The notes: generated by a model from the letters alone, not told the origin. DNA of 64,000 nucleotides from Lacunisphaera sp. (GCA_009695095.1 SIBQ01000010.1:20446-84445); one strand, 5' to 3'; counted from the stretch's first letter, positions 35,147 through 43,281 are shown. A program made the numbers and translations.

Positions 35147-36280
35147 ATGAATTTCACCAAGCACTGGGCCGCGACGCTCGACGACTACGCCATTGACCTC
35201 GCATGGTCGCCTTTGCCTGACGACGGCGAGGACAAACACCGGGCTGGCAGCAGCCAGCAACGGCGCGACGGCACGCTTCTCGCTGTCGCCTCCGCCGCGG
35301 GCGGCATCACGCTCTACGACGCCGCCACCGGGGCGGTGCAGCACGCGCTCGCGGGCCACGCGAACGGCGCGAACTGTCTGGCGTGGATGCCAGCGCATTT
35401 GAGAACAGAAGACGGAGGACGGAAGACCGACATCCTTGCTACAGGAGGTCAGGATGGCTGTGTGCGCTTTTGGGATGCTGCCGCCGGTCAACAAACGGCC
35501 GAAGCCAAACTCGGTTCTGCGTGGGTCGAGCATCTGGCCTGGCGGCCAGTTCAGAGGACAGAAGACGGAGGACTGAAAGCAGAAGCTCTCTTGTTCGCAG
35601 CGGCGGGCAAAAAACTTTTCGTCCTCCGGTCCGATGGTACGCTTGCCCATACTTTTCCCGATGCACCGAAGACGATCTCCGCGCTGGCGATCTCTCCGCC
35701 ATCTGTCCTCCGTCCTCTGCCCTCTGTGATCGCCGCCGCCTACTTCGGCGGCGTGTGTCTCTGGGATGCCACGACTTTCGCGGCGCAAAAAGAGCTGCCT
35801 TACGGCAACGCCATCCTTGCGCTCACCTCTTCGCCGGATGGCCGCTGGCTCGTCGCGGGCTGCCACGACAACTCCGTCCACCTCTGGGTGCCCGCCGAGG
35901 ACCTCGAGCTGCACATGAGCGGCTACGAGACGCGCCTCAAAGAGCTCTCGTTCAGCCATGACTCGAAGTGGCTGGCCACCGGCGGCGGCAAGGACGTCTG
36001 CGTTTGGGACTGCGCCGGAGCCGGCCCCGAGGGCCGTGAGCCGCTGCAGCTCCCGCAGACCGCCCGCACCACGGCGGTGGCGTTTCAGAACCAGCACAGC
36101 CTGCTCGCGACCGGCGACGCCGGCGGTACGTTCACGCTCTGGGCCCCGACCCGAAAGAACCCGATGGTCGCCGAGGTCAAGATGCCGTCCGTCGCGACGA
36201 AATTCGCCTGGAAGCCTGACGACTCGCTGCTCGCTGTCGGAACTGAGAAGGGCGTGGTTTACGTGTTCAAGACGGCCTGA
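35147..36280 (+). CDS. WD40-repeat beta-propeller protein carrying several in-frame repeat insertions
   Basis: 377 residues from ATG 35147. WD40-type blades are visible (GANCLAWMP...GCVRFWDAA; HLAWRP; GNAILALTSSPDGRWLVAG, NSVHLWVP; LSFSHDSKWLATGGGKDVCVWD; LLATGDAGGTFTLWAP). No enzymatic motif is seen; a scaffolding role is likely, perhaps with the CobW protein 87 bp upstream. Four segments look inserted: repeat A at residues about 28-39 ([13 protein letters not shown]), and three copies of a GAGGAC-rich repeat at about 85-94 (RTEDGGRKTD), 136-145 (RTEDGGLKAE) and, inverted, 185-194 (PSVLRPLPS). All fall in loops between blades and keep the frame. Confidence 0.8.
   Translation: MNFTKHWAATLDDYAIDLAWSPLPDDGEDKHRAGSSQQRRDGTLLAVASAAGGITLYDAATGAVQHALAGHANGANCLAWMPAHLRTEDGGRKTDILATGGQDGCVRFWDAAAGQQTAEAKLGSAWVEHLAWRPVQRTEDGGLKAEALLFAAAGKKLFVLRSDGTLAHTFPDAPKTISALAISPPSVLRPLPSVIAAAYFGGVCLWDATTFAAQKELPYGNAILALTSSPDGRWLVAGCHDNSVHLWVPAEDLELHMSGYETRLKELSFSHDSKWLATGGGKDVCVWDCAGAGPEGREPLQLPQTARTTAVAFQNQHSLLATGDAGGTFTLWAPTRKNPMVAEVKMPSVATKFAWKPDDSLLAVGTEKGVVYVFKTA
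35230..35263. repeat. Dispersed palindromic repeat A, copy 3, inside the WD40 gene
   Basis: Identical over 34 bp to the intergenic copy at 33609-33642, but located within coding sequence, where it encodes [13 protein letters not shown] between LPDDG and DGTLLAV without a stop or frame change. Confidence 0.8.
35401..35428. repeat. Repeat C, copy 1, inside the WD40 gene
   Basis: ACAGAAGACGGAGGACGGAA-type sequence encoding RTEDGGRKTD. The core CAGAAGACGGAGGAC recurs at 35552-35580 and, inverted, at 35700-35728. Confidence 0.7.
35552..35580. repeat. Repeat C, copy 2, inside the WD40 gene
   Basis: CAGAGGACAGAAGACGGAGG followed by ACTGAAAGC, encoding QRTEDGGLKA in frame. Confidence 0.7.
35700..35728. 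repeat. Repeat C, copy 3, inverted, inside the WD40 gene
   Basis: ATCTGTCCTCCGTCCTCTGC followed by CCTCTGTG is the reverse complement of the repeat C core. It encodes SVLRPLPSV in frame. Confidence 0.65.
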
Positions 36281-36335
36281 TCTGGCAAGTCATAGCCTTG
36301 ACCCAGTGAGGGCGCTCGGCGAGGTTGCCGTCAAC

Positions 36336-37811
36336 ATGTCCGGTGATGTCCAAGCCACCCTGCCAGCGTCCCGTCCGTCGGTCTTTTTGAGCTATGCTTC
36401 CGAGGACCGGGCGGCCGCGCGGGCCTTGCGCAACACCCTGGCGGCGGCGGGTCTGGAGGTGTGGCTCGACGAAGACGAACTCGGCGGCGGCGAACCCTGG
36501 GATACCAAGCTCCGCAACCAGATCCGGACCTGCACCTACTTCATGCCCCTCATCTCGGCCACGACCGAGGTCCGGCGCGAGGGTTACTTTCGCCGCGAAT
36601 GGCGCCTCGTTGCCCTGATTTTGTTCGCGGGGTTGTTGCTCCGCGCGGCAGCAGCCCCACCGCTGCCAATCGTCACCCTACCGGTGCCTTCCGCGCCGGG
36701 TGCGATGGGTTCCTCCCTCGCCTTGGGGCCGGACGGCGCCGCCTATCTCTCATGGCTCGAACCGACCGGCGGCGAAAACTGGGCGATGAAGTTCAGCCGG
36801 TTTGACGCCGCGCATCTGACTTGGGGCGAGACCCGCGCCATCGCGCAAGGCGCCGACTTTTTTGTCAACTGGGCCGATTTCCCGGTGCTCGCCGTGCAGG
36901 CGGACCGGCTGACGGCGGTGTGGTTCGTCAACAATCCCGCCCATCACGCGGCTCCCGGCCACCACGGTGCCGGCTATCGCGCGGTTTACCGCAGTTCCCT
37001 CGACCAAGGCCAAACTTGGAGTCCCGAGCTGCCCATCAGCGACGAGTTTCTCCCGGTGGAGTTTGTCGCCCTCCAGCCCCTGCGCGACGGCCGCCTGCTG
37101 GCCGCGTGGCTCGACGGCCGCGCCCACAACACCGGCAGTGACCGGCAGGCACTATACGCCCGGGTGCTCGGCGCCCCGGGACCCGATATGCTGGTGGACG
37201 ATCTTGTGTGTGATTGCTGCCAGCTGTCTTTCGTGCCCACGACCGACGGCGGCGCCCTGCTTGCCTACCGTGGCCGCACCAAGGACGAAGTGCGCGACAT
37301 GCAACTCGCGCGCTATGATGGAAAGAGCTGGAGCGCTCCTACCACGCTGAATCCCGATGGCTGGAAAATCGCCGGCTGCCCGGTCAACGGCCCGAAACTG
37401 GCTGAGTGTGGCGACCTGATCGGCGCGGTGTGGTTCACGGCAGCAGACAACCAGGCGCGGGTGCTGGCCCGGGTGTCGGACAACGCGGGCGACTCCTTCA
37501 GCCCGGTCGTGCGCGTTGATCTCGGCCGGCCGCAGGGCCGGGTGGATAGCGTCATGCTGCCCGACGGCACCTTGGTCATGACCTGGCTCGAGATGTCCGC
37601 CCAAGACCACGCATCGCCCGGTGGCATCTATCTTCGCACCCTCTCGCTGGAGGGCAAACTGTCGAAGCCGCAGATGGTCGCGCCCAGCAGCACCGCCCGG
37701 ATGAGCGGCTTCCCCCGCATGGTTCTGCTGGGCGGACGGCAACTGCTGCTCACGGACACGGTGGACAGCGAACCCTCGCGGCTCCGGGCTCTGCTGCTTG
37801 ATCTGAAATAA
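36336..37811 (+). CDS. Chimeric protein: truncated TIR domain fused to a BNR/sialidase-like propeller
   Basis: 491 residues from ATG 36336. Residues about 14-90 are the front of a TIR domain (PSVFLSYASEDRAAARALRN, GLEVWLDEDELGGGEPWD, CTYFMPLISATTEVRREGYF). At RREWR it changes abruptly to a signal-peptide-like stretch (LVALILFAGLLLRAAAAPPL) and a six-bladed propeller with Asp-boxes (SLDQGQTW, SDNAGDSF). Unusual cysteine motifs CDCCQLS and AGCPVNGP are present. Originally these were probably two genes: a TIR effector and an exported BNR protein whose own ATG was lost at the join near 36605. Whether the fusion is made, and whether it can still be exported, is unclear. Confidence 0.75.
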   Translation: MSGDVQATLPASRPSVFLSYASEDRAAARALRNTLAAAGLEVWLDEDELGGGEPWDTKLRNQIRTCTYFMPLISATTEVRREGYFRREWRLVALILFAGLLLRAAAAPPLPIVTLPVPSAPGAMGSSLALGPDGAAYLSWLEPTGGENWAMKFSRFDAAHLTWGETRAIAQGADFFVNWADFPVLAVQADRLTAVWFVNNPAHHAAPGHHGAGYRAVYRSSLDQGQTWSPELPISDEFLPVEFVALQPLRDGRLLAAWLDGRAHNTGSDRQALYARVLGAPGPDMLVDDLVCDCCQLSFVPTTDGGALLAYRGRTKDEVRDMQLARYDGKSWSAPTTLNPDGWKIAGCPVNGPKLAECGDLIGAVWFTAADNQARVLARVSDNAGDSFSPVVRVDLGRPQGRVDSVMLPDGTLVMTWLEMSAQDHASPGGIYLRTLSLEGKLSKPQMVAPSSTARMSGFPRMVLLGGRQLLLTDTVDSEPSRLRALLLDLK

Positions 37812-37891
37812 TTTATGGGCCGGACGGCCCAGAGGGGTGACGCGCGCTTGCAAGTGCCACTCGATGGCTTTTGCTCAGACGCCATCGCGCC

Positions 37892-39322
37892 ATGCCCGAA
37901 CCCACTACCCTGCCCGCCCCCAGCCTGTTGATCGCCGTCACCGGTGGCCCGGGTTCCAGCAAGACGCGGCTGCTGGCGGAACTGGCCGCCGCCCAGATTT
38001 CCGCCGGTCAGCGGGTGGAGGGCGTGCTGGCAGTCGCGGGCCAGCGGCAGGCACCCGATGTCGGCGCGAATGAATACTGGCTCCGGTTGATCGGCACCGA
38101 GCAGGAGCTCAGCTGGGCGGTGCGGGACGAGAGCTTGGTCCCGCCGTATTATTTCGAGCCGGAGACCGAGAAGAAGCTCCGCCTCTGGGCCGACCGGTTG
38201 CGCGCCGCGCCGCCCACGCCCCTGCTTGTGCTGGATGAATTCAGCAAATTTGAAGCGAAGCGCAAGGGCCTGATGCCGCTGTGGCCCACGCTGGTGGCGG
38301 CGGGGCCGCATATCGTGGTCATCGCCGTGCGCCAGGGGCTGGTCGCCAGCATCGAAGAGGTCATCGGCCGGCGTTTCGACCTCTGCATCTCCGCCACCGA
38401 TCCCGATGCGCTGGCGCAACTGGAGCGCGCCTGTGAGGATTTCGGTGAGTGGACTCGCCTCGGTCTCTTCGGTGGCGCGGCGGGCGGCCTCGAGATGACC
38501 GTCGGCTCCGCCCTGCACGCCGCCAAGATACCCCTGCGCGGGCTGGCGATGTCCTCGCTGCAGGCGGGGATGATGGTGTTCGCCGGCAGCGGCCTGAGCC
38601 AGCCGGGGCGGGTCGTGTGGGTACCGTTCATCTCGGGCGGACTGAAGGCGCTCTCCCCCGCGGGTAACCGGGTGCGGCCGATGATCGCCATCGTCATGCA
38701 GGGGCTGCTGTTCGGCACGTCGGTGCAAGCGTTCGGCTGGAATTTTTTTGCCCTGGGGCTGGGTGGTGCGCTCATCGGTGTCTGGGCCGCGTTGCAGGGA
38801 TTTTTTCTGCAATACCTGATGCTGGGTGGCGAAATGATGCGTGCTTACGACACCGTGATGCTCTGGCTCGCGGACAAGTGGCACATCACCGCGCCCGGTC
38901 TGCCGTGGCTCGTCGGCGGTTGGGCCGCATTGCACGCGCTGGTTGCCGCCAGCGTCACAGTAACCGCGTGGCGGCTCAAGTCGCCGCCGGCGGCGTTGCA
39001 CAACATCATTGCCAGGGAAAACATCCCGTCCGCGGCTTCCACCGGGCCGACCCGCACCGGCTGGCGACGGCTGCGTGAATTTGGCCACTGGCAGTTCTGG
39101 CTGCCGTTGCTGGTGGTCGCGACGATTCTGGCCGTCGGCGGCAGCACCTGGGAAACGCTGGCGTGGATGGTGCTGCGGTTTGTGGCGGCCGGCTGTGTCT
39201 TGATGGCGGTGGTATCGCTGCTGCGCCCCGCGCGCTGGGCGGAACAACTGCGCAAGCGCGGCTGGTGGGGGCCGGCCGTGGCCTTTTCGGGGGCAATGCG
39301 CCGAAACAGGTCTGGGAAATAG
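37892..39322 (+). CDS. P-loop NTPase fused to a polytopic membrane domain
   Basis: 476 residues from ATG 37892. N-terminal about 190 residues: Walker A GGPGSSKT (18-25) and Walker B LLVLDEFSKFE (Asp115-Glu116), resembling THEP1-type nucleoside triphosphatases. Then comes a membrane part with several helices (LQAGMMVFAGSGLSQPG, GLKALSPAGNRVRPMIAIVM, FALGLGGALIGVWAALQGFF, WLVGGWAALHALVAASVTVT) and a final pair near the C-terminus. The GLKxLSPxGNRxxPM segment recalls small-molecule transporter S-components, but I cannot name a family. It lies 80 bp after the BNR gene and may be cotranscribed. Function unknown; an ATP-gated transporter or channel is a hypothesis. Confidence 0.6.
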   Translation: MPEPTTLPAPSLLIAVTGGPGSSKTRLLAELAAAQISAGQRVEGVLAVAGQRQAPDVGANEYWLRLIGTEQELSWAVRDESLVPPYYFEPETEKKLRLWADRLRAAPPTPLLVLDEFSKFEAKRKGLMPLWPTLVAAGPHIVVIAVRQGLVASIEEVIGRRFDLCISATDPDALAQLERACEDFGEWTRLGLFGGAAGGLEMTVGSALHAAKIPLRGLAMSSLQAGMMVFAGSGLSQPGRVVWVPFISGGLKALSPAGNRVRPMIAIVMQGLLFGTSVQAFGWNFFALGLGGALIGVWAALQGFFLQYLMLGGEMMRAYDTVMLWLADKWHITAPGLPWLVGGWAALHALVAASVTVTAWRLKSPPAALHNIIARENIPSAASTGPTRTGWRRLREFGHWQFWLPLLVVATILAVGGSTWETLAWMVLRFVAAGCVLMAVVSLLRPARWAEQLRKRGWWGPAVAFSGAMRRNRSGK

Positions 39323-39338
39323 CCGGATCATTAACGAT

Positions 39339-39360
39339 GCGGGGCCGGTGAAGACCCCGC
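39339..39360. terminator. Possible bidirectional hairpin between convergent genes
   Basis: GCGGGG and CCCCGC (10-nt loop) lie between the convergent ends at 39322 and 39387. There is no strong T-run, so efficiency is uncertain. Confidence 0.35.
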
Positions 39361-39386
39361 TTGGCGTGAGTGACTTTACCCGGCGA

Positions 39387-40442
39387 TTACTGCCAGTTGA
39401 GCAGCAGGCTGGTGAAGTAGGTGGTGTCGAGGCGCTCCGTGCCGGTCGGTGGCTGGCTGAGATAGTCGTTGGCCGCACCGAGCTTCAGCTTCCACCGCGA
39501 AGCCCCGAGCGGGAGCTCGAGAGAGGACTCGTGATGCAGGCGGTAGTTGGTGAAATCCTTGAAGGCGGGAGTGTAGGTGAGCACGTTGGTCAGCTTGGTC
39601 TTGGTGAATTGCAGGCTGTGCAGGAACGTCACGTCGAGACCAGGCGAGTCGAAACTGGTGTTGTTGGAATACGTCTCATAGAGGTAACTCGCTCCAAGAC
39701 GGAACTCGAGATCCTGCCCGGCGGTTTTCCTGAGCTTGCGGCCGAAACCGAAGGACGTGGTGGAGCGGAAGTCGAGCGCCTTGATCTTGTCCTTCTCGAG
39801 TGAGGAACGGGTATACCAGCCGTTGTCCGGGGAATAGAAGAAGGAGTAATCGACGCTGGCGAACTGACGGTCGGCCGTATTTACGCCGTTGTCCTCGGCC
39901 TTTTGGGCGGCGAGGGCAAAGATGAGTTTGTCCTGAGCGCGGGCGAGAGTGGCCTTGAAGCCGAGGTTGGCGCCGAATTTCTCACTTACTCCGCTGCGGC
40001 CGGCAATGGCTACGGACGCCTCGTAGGCCCAGTGGCGTACCTTCTTGGCCGCCGTTTCCCTGAGCTGGCGCATCTCGGGGCTCTCGCCGCCCTGGCGCCA
40101 GACGGCGGCAACCTTGCCGGTGGCGGCACTCATCTGGCCGTGGCCCGCCACCACCTTGATGCCGCCCTCGGCGGATTCGACCTTGCCCAGCACGGTGCTG
40201 CCAGTGTTGAGGGCAACGTTGACGGCTTCATCGGTGGTGAAGCTCCTGATCTTCTCCTGCGCAATCTCGATGGTGCCCGCGAAGGCTGTCTCGACCTTGA
40301 ACTTGCCGCCATTGGCGGAGAGCAGTTTTCCCAGCACGACGGAACCATCGGTCATTTCAATGCGATCAGCCGCCCAGGCGACCGAGGACAGCAAGATGGT
40401 GAGGACGGTGCGAAAAATATTTATTAGCAGCGATAGTTTCAT
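39387..40442 (-). CDS. DUF481 outer-membrane beta-barrel protein
   Basis: 351 residues: signal peptide (FRTVLTILLSSVAWAA), a small N-terminal beta domain (RIEMTDGSVVLGKLLSANGG, repeated as TGSTVLGKVESAEGGIK), and a DUF481 barrel (SVAIAGRSGVSEKFG, FRSTTSFGFGRKLRKTAGQD, LEFRLGASYLYETYSN) ending in LLLNWQ. Family members, such as YdiY, are salt-inducible outer-membrane proteins of unknown function. It stands alone on the minus strand with a divergent oxygenase gene 33 bp upstream. Confidence 0.8.
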   Translation of the reverse strand: MKLSLLINIFRTVLTILLSSVAWAADRIEMTDGSVVLGKLLSANGGKFKVETAFAGTIEIAQEKIRSFTTDEAVNVALNTGSTVLGKVESAEGGIKVVAGHGQMSAATGKVAAVWRQGGESPEMRQLRETAAKKVRHWAYEASVAIAGRSGVSEKFGANLGFKATLARAQDKLIFALAAQKAEDNGVNTADRQFASVDYSFFYSPDNGWYTRSSLEKDKIKALDFRSTTSFGFGRKLRKTAGQDLEFRLGASYLYETYSNNTSFDSPGLDVTFLHSLQFTKTKLTNVLTYTPAFKDFTNYRLHHESSLELPLGASRWKLKLGAANDYLSQPPTGTERLDTTYFTSLLLNWQ

Positions 40443-40475
40443 GGGATTTGATTTTATAAATGCAGCGAAACCGCC

Positions 40476-41159
40476 ATGACAACCGCGAATCTGCAGGCTT
40501 CCGGGTTGCGCTTTTCACCGGAGGCCGGTTATTTGTCCGGCATGCCGACTCGCGCCTGGTTCTCCACCTTCATCTACCACGAGCCCCTGCTATGCGCCGG
40601 CCAGGCGCGTTTCAACACCGAGCTGGCCGCGGAATGCCGCAACCTGCGCGACTACGATGCCGCCGGCCGGCGCTGGTCGGCAAAAAATTACCCCGGCGGC
40701 TACACCTCCTACGCCTCGCTCAACCAGTTGCACAAATTTTCGTCCACGTTCGCCGGCCTCGAACGCAAGCTTACGGCCCACGTGCGCCGCTTCGCCGCCC
40801 AGCTCGACATGGACCTGCGCGGCCGGACCATCGCGATGACGGATTTCTGGGTGAACATCATGCCCGAGCACGCGGCGCACAGCCTGCACCTGCATCCGCT
40901 CTCGTTCCTCAGCGGCACCTATTACGTCTCCACCCCGCGCGGCTGCCCCGGGTTGAAGTTCGAGGATCCGCGCTTGAGCAAATTCATGGCCGCGCCGCCC
41001 AAGACCACCGGCGTCCGCCCGGCCAACCAGCCGCACATCACCTACCCCGCTAAGGCCGGCCATGTGATACTGTTCGAAAGCTGGCTCCGTCACGAAGTCG
41101 CCGCCAACCGCATCATGACCGCGCGCATCAGTTTGAGCTTTAACTACAATTGGAGCTAG
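40476..41159 (+). CDS. 2OG-Fe(II) oxygenase-like protein (TIGR02466 type)
   Basis: 227 residues. The iron-binding region HSLHLHPLSFLSGTYYV and the distal histidine in FESWLRHEVAAN, with an R-ISLSFNYN ending, match the TIGR02466 group of putative 2-oxoglutarate/iron oxygenases. The usual HxD is replaced by HxHP in this family. MPTRAW at codon 23 is a possible alternative start. It is flanked by unrelated genes; substrate unknown. Confidence 0.75.
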   Translation: MTTANLQASGLRFSPEAGYLSGMPTRAWFSTFIYHEPLLCAGQARFNTELAAECRNLRDYDAAGRRWSAKNYPGGYTSYASLNQLHKFSSTFAGLERKLTAHVRRFAAQLDMDLRGRTIAMTDFWVNIMPEHAAHSLHLHPLSFLSGTYYVSTPRGCPGLKFEDPRLSKFMAAPPKTTGVRPANQPHITYPAKAGHVILFESWLRHEVAANRIMTARISLSFNYNWS

Positions 41160-41180
41160 GGCGGGTTTTCAAACTGGTTT

Positions 41181-41266
41181 GTCATACTGAACGAAGTGAA
41201 GTATCCACGGCATCGATCATGATATCACCGCCGAATGCATGGATTCTTCGCTACGCTCAGAATGAC
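41181..41266. repeat. Dispersed GTCATACTGAACGAAGTG-type repeat
   Basis: An 86-bp unit with inverted ends: GTCATACTGA at one side and TCAGAATGAC at the other, containing GAAGTATCC and GGATTCTTCG. It lies in the 280-bp gap after the oxygenase gene; otherwise that gap (41160-41439) holds nothing recognisable. Confidence 0.55.
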
Positions 41267-41439
41267 AGGAAGTGCGCGTTGGTTGGATTGAAGACACTCC
41301 TTGGCTGAATGGCCCAGGGCCGGGCGGGTGAGGTGAAACCCGGCTGCGTCAGTTTTAATTACCACCGGACATGAGCGACCAGGAGGCACCTGCAATCATT
41401 TGGGGTTTACCGCGCCTCTGTCTGGAAATGCACCCGCCG

Positions 41440-42099
41440 TCAGGCCCCCAGATCCTGAATCTCATCTGACGGGAAAATCAGGACCCCCTGGCCGGGCTGG
41501 CCAAAGGAGCAGCGCAACATCGCGCGGGCCACCACCTCGGCCTCGATCGCCCGGTATTTCCGCAGACGGCCGAGCAGCAGTGGTTCCGCCAGCTACAGGA
41601 CTGCGGCCGCCATCCGCTCGCCCAGCCGCGGCGGGGCGCGCGGCCCGAGCAGCAGGCCCGGCCGGAAGATTCCCAGCGTCGGAAAATCCATCACCTCCAG
41701 CGCCTCCTCCATCTCCCCTTTCACCCGGTTGTAGAAAACCCGCGAACGCGCCCCCGCCCCGAGGGACGAGATGACAAAGAACCGCTGTGCCCCGTTGCGC
41801 CGCGCCGCCCAGGCAAAGGCCAGCACCGCCACGTAGTCGACGGCCCGGAATGCCTCCCGCGAACCCGCCTGCTTGATGATGGTGCCAAGGCAGCAGAAGG
41901 CGTCCGTACAGCGCAAATTCACCGGCATTTTTTCCAACGCGGTAAAATCGACCGTCACCTGCTGGAGCTTCGGGTGCTCCAGCTCCAGCGGCCGCCGGCC
42001 AAGCGAGACCACGCAGTCATACTCCGGAGCCTTGAGCAACTGCCGCAGCAGAAACCCGCCCGCCAGACCGCTCGCGCCGGCAATTAAGGCTGTGCTCAT
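41440..42099 (-). pseudogene. NAD(P)-binding oxidoreductase (HTATIP2/YbjT-like), interrupted by TAG
   Basis: From ATG 42099 the protein has an N-terminal Rossmann motif (LIAGASGLAGGFLLRQLL), CLGTIIKQAGSREAFRAVDY, FFVISSLGAGARS and FYNRVKGEMEEAL, typical of atypical SDRs related to HTATIP2. A TAG at 41595-41593 follows AAAVL, but the same frame continues with LAEPLLLGRLRKYRAIEAEV and VARAM, the normal C-terminus, to a TGA at 41442-41440. A single C-to-T change (CAG to TAG) explains it. The gene would make a 168-residue truncated product instead of about 219. It could be a pseudogene or a base error. Confidence 0.78.
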
Positions 42100-42294
42100 T
42101 CGGCGAGCTTCCGCAGGTCTGCCGATGGCGCAATCATTTGTGGGACGGGCTTGCTCGCTCCCCAGGGCAATTCCGGGCCATCCCGCTTTTGGGAAAAGGG
42201 GGCTGCCCGCCGGTCCCCGCAAATTGAGCCCCGACTTTCAGCGGTTCAACGCTCGGGGATTGCATCGGCAGTCGTTTGGGTCCATCTTGCCGGG

Positions 42295-42801
42295 ATGAAA
42301 AAGATTGAGCTGAGTGACGAGGCCTTCGCGGCCCTGCAACGGCTCGCAGCCGCCAGGAATCTGTCCCCCGCCGAGGCGATCGCGGCAATGCTTAGCGCGG
42401 CCCGCCCGCCCCCCGGCAGCGACCTCCTCCTCTTCTTCATCACCAGCGAGGAATTCACCGGGGAGCCCGACCCGACCGAGCGCTACCTCAACCTGCTGGC
42501 GTGGTGCGCGCGGAATTACGCCGGGGATTTCGCCGACTTCATTTCCCACCAGGAAAGCGGCCTCCGCTACCTGATGTTCAATCGCGACGAGATCAACGGG
42601 GTGCGCGCCCGCAACCACGCCCGTCAGATCGGCGGCACGCAATTCTGGGCCGTCCTGACCATCGCCGACGTCACGAAGCGCCACTTTATCTGCCGGCTGC
42701 TGGAGTTCATCGGCTGCCACGATGAAACCGTGGGGCAGGCCTGCCATTCCCTCGGCCTGCCCGCGGCGGAGGCCCACGGCTTCCTGCTGCTTAGTGCCTG
42801 A
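42295..42801 (+). CDS. SeqA-like protein (replication-initiation regulator family)
   Basis: 168 residues. The N-terminus MKKIELSDEAFAALQRLAAA parallels the oligomerisation domain of E. coli SeqA (MKTIEVDDELYSYIA). The C-terminal segment GLRYLMFNRDEINGV, RNHARQIGGTQFWAVLT, HFICRLLEFIG aligns with SeqA's GATC-binding domain around TRVYFAADEQTLLKNG and HVPGTPYWVIT. The Asn-Thr-Asn residues that contact hemimethylated GATC in E. coli are replaced here (TIADVTKRH), so the target may differ. SeqA is best known from Dam-containing gammaproteobacteria. The homology is my own alignment by eye and should be tested. Confidence 0.62.
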   Translation: MKKIELSDEAFAALQRLAAARNLSPAEAIAAMLSAARPPPGSDLLLFFITSEEFTGEPDPTERYLNLLAWCARNYAGDFADFISHQESGLRYLMFNRDEINGVRARNHARQIGGTQFWAVLTIADVTKRHFICRLLEFIGCHDETVGQACHSLGLPAAEAHGFLLLSA

Positions 42802-42849
42802 CGCGAGTTTTGGTTTGTCCGGCGGCGGTCCGCCCGCGAGTCTGCCCCC

Positions 42850-43281
42850 GTGAACCCGGAGCCCGCCACGCCCAAGCGCCGCGATTTCCGAAATTTCCTC
42901 CACGCAGTGCGCTATGCCGTCGAGGGCTTCTGGGCGGCGGCGCGGCATGAGCCGTCATTTCGCGAGGATCTCATCTTCGTCGCCATCCTCACCCCCTTCG
43001 CGGTCATCCTGCCGGTTAACGCCGTGTCAACGGCCGTGATGATCACCGCGCTTTTCCTCATCGTCATTGCCGAGCTCTTGAACTCCGCTGTCGAGTGGAC
43101 GATTGACGACATCTCGCTCGAAAAGCGCCCTCTGGCCAAGCGCGCCAAGGACATGGGCAGCGCCGCCGTCTTCATCGCCTACATCAACTGCATCGTCGTG
43201 TGGGCCATCATCCTCTCCGCCAACTGGGATCGCATCGCGCGGCTCGAATTTCTCCAATGGCCACCGCCGTTTCTACCCTAG
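42850..43281 (+). CDS. dgkA: Diacylglycerol kinase (DgkA family)
   Basis: 143 residues starting at GTG 42850. Integral membrane kinase with three helices; EPSFREDLIFVAIL, the signature ELLNSAVEWTIDD and AKDMGSAAVFIA carry the catalytic residues. It phosphorylates diacylglycerol or undecaprenol to recycle lipid carriers. It is convergent with the LptF/G gene, with only 4 bp between stops. Confidence 0.92.
   Translation: MNPEPATPKRRDFRNFLHAVRYAVEGFWAAARHEPSFREDLIFVAILTPFAVILPVNAVSTAVMITALFLIVIAELLNSAVEWTIDDISLEKRPLAKRAKDMGSAAVFIAYINCIVVWAIILSANWDRIARLEFLQWPPPFLP

Noticed and set aside
35060..35728. Repeat-rich segment as an insertion sequence
   Set aside because: No transposase reading frame, no target-site duplication; repeats are short and inside an otherwise continuous WD40 frame.
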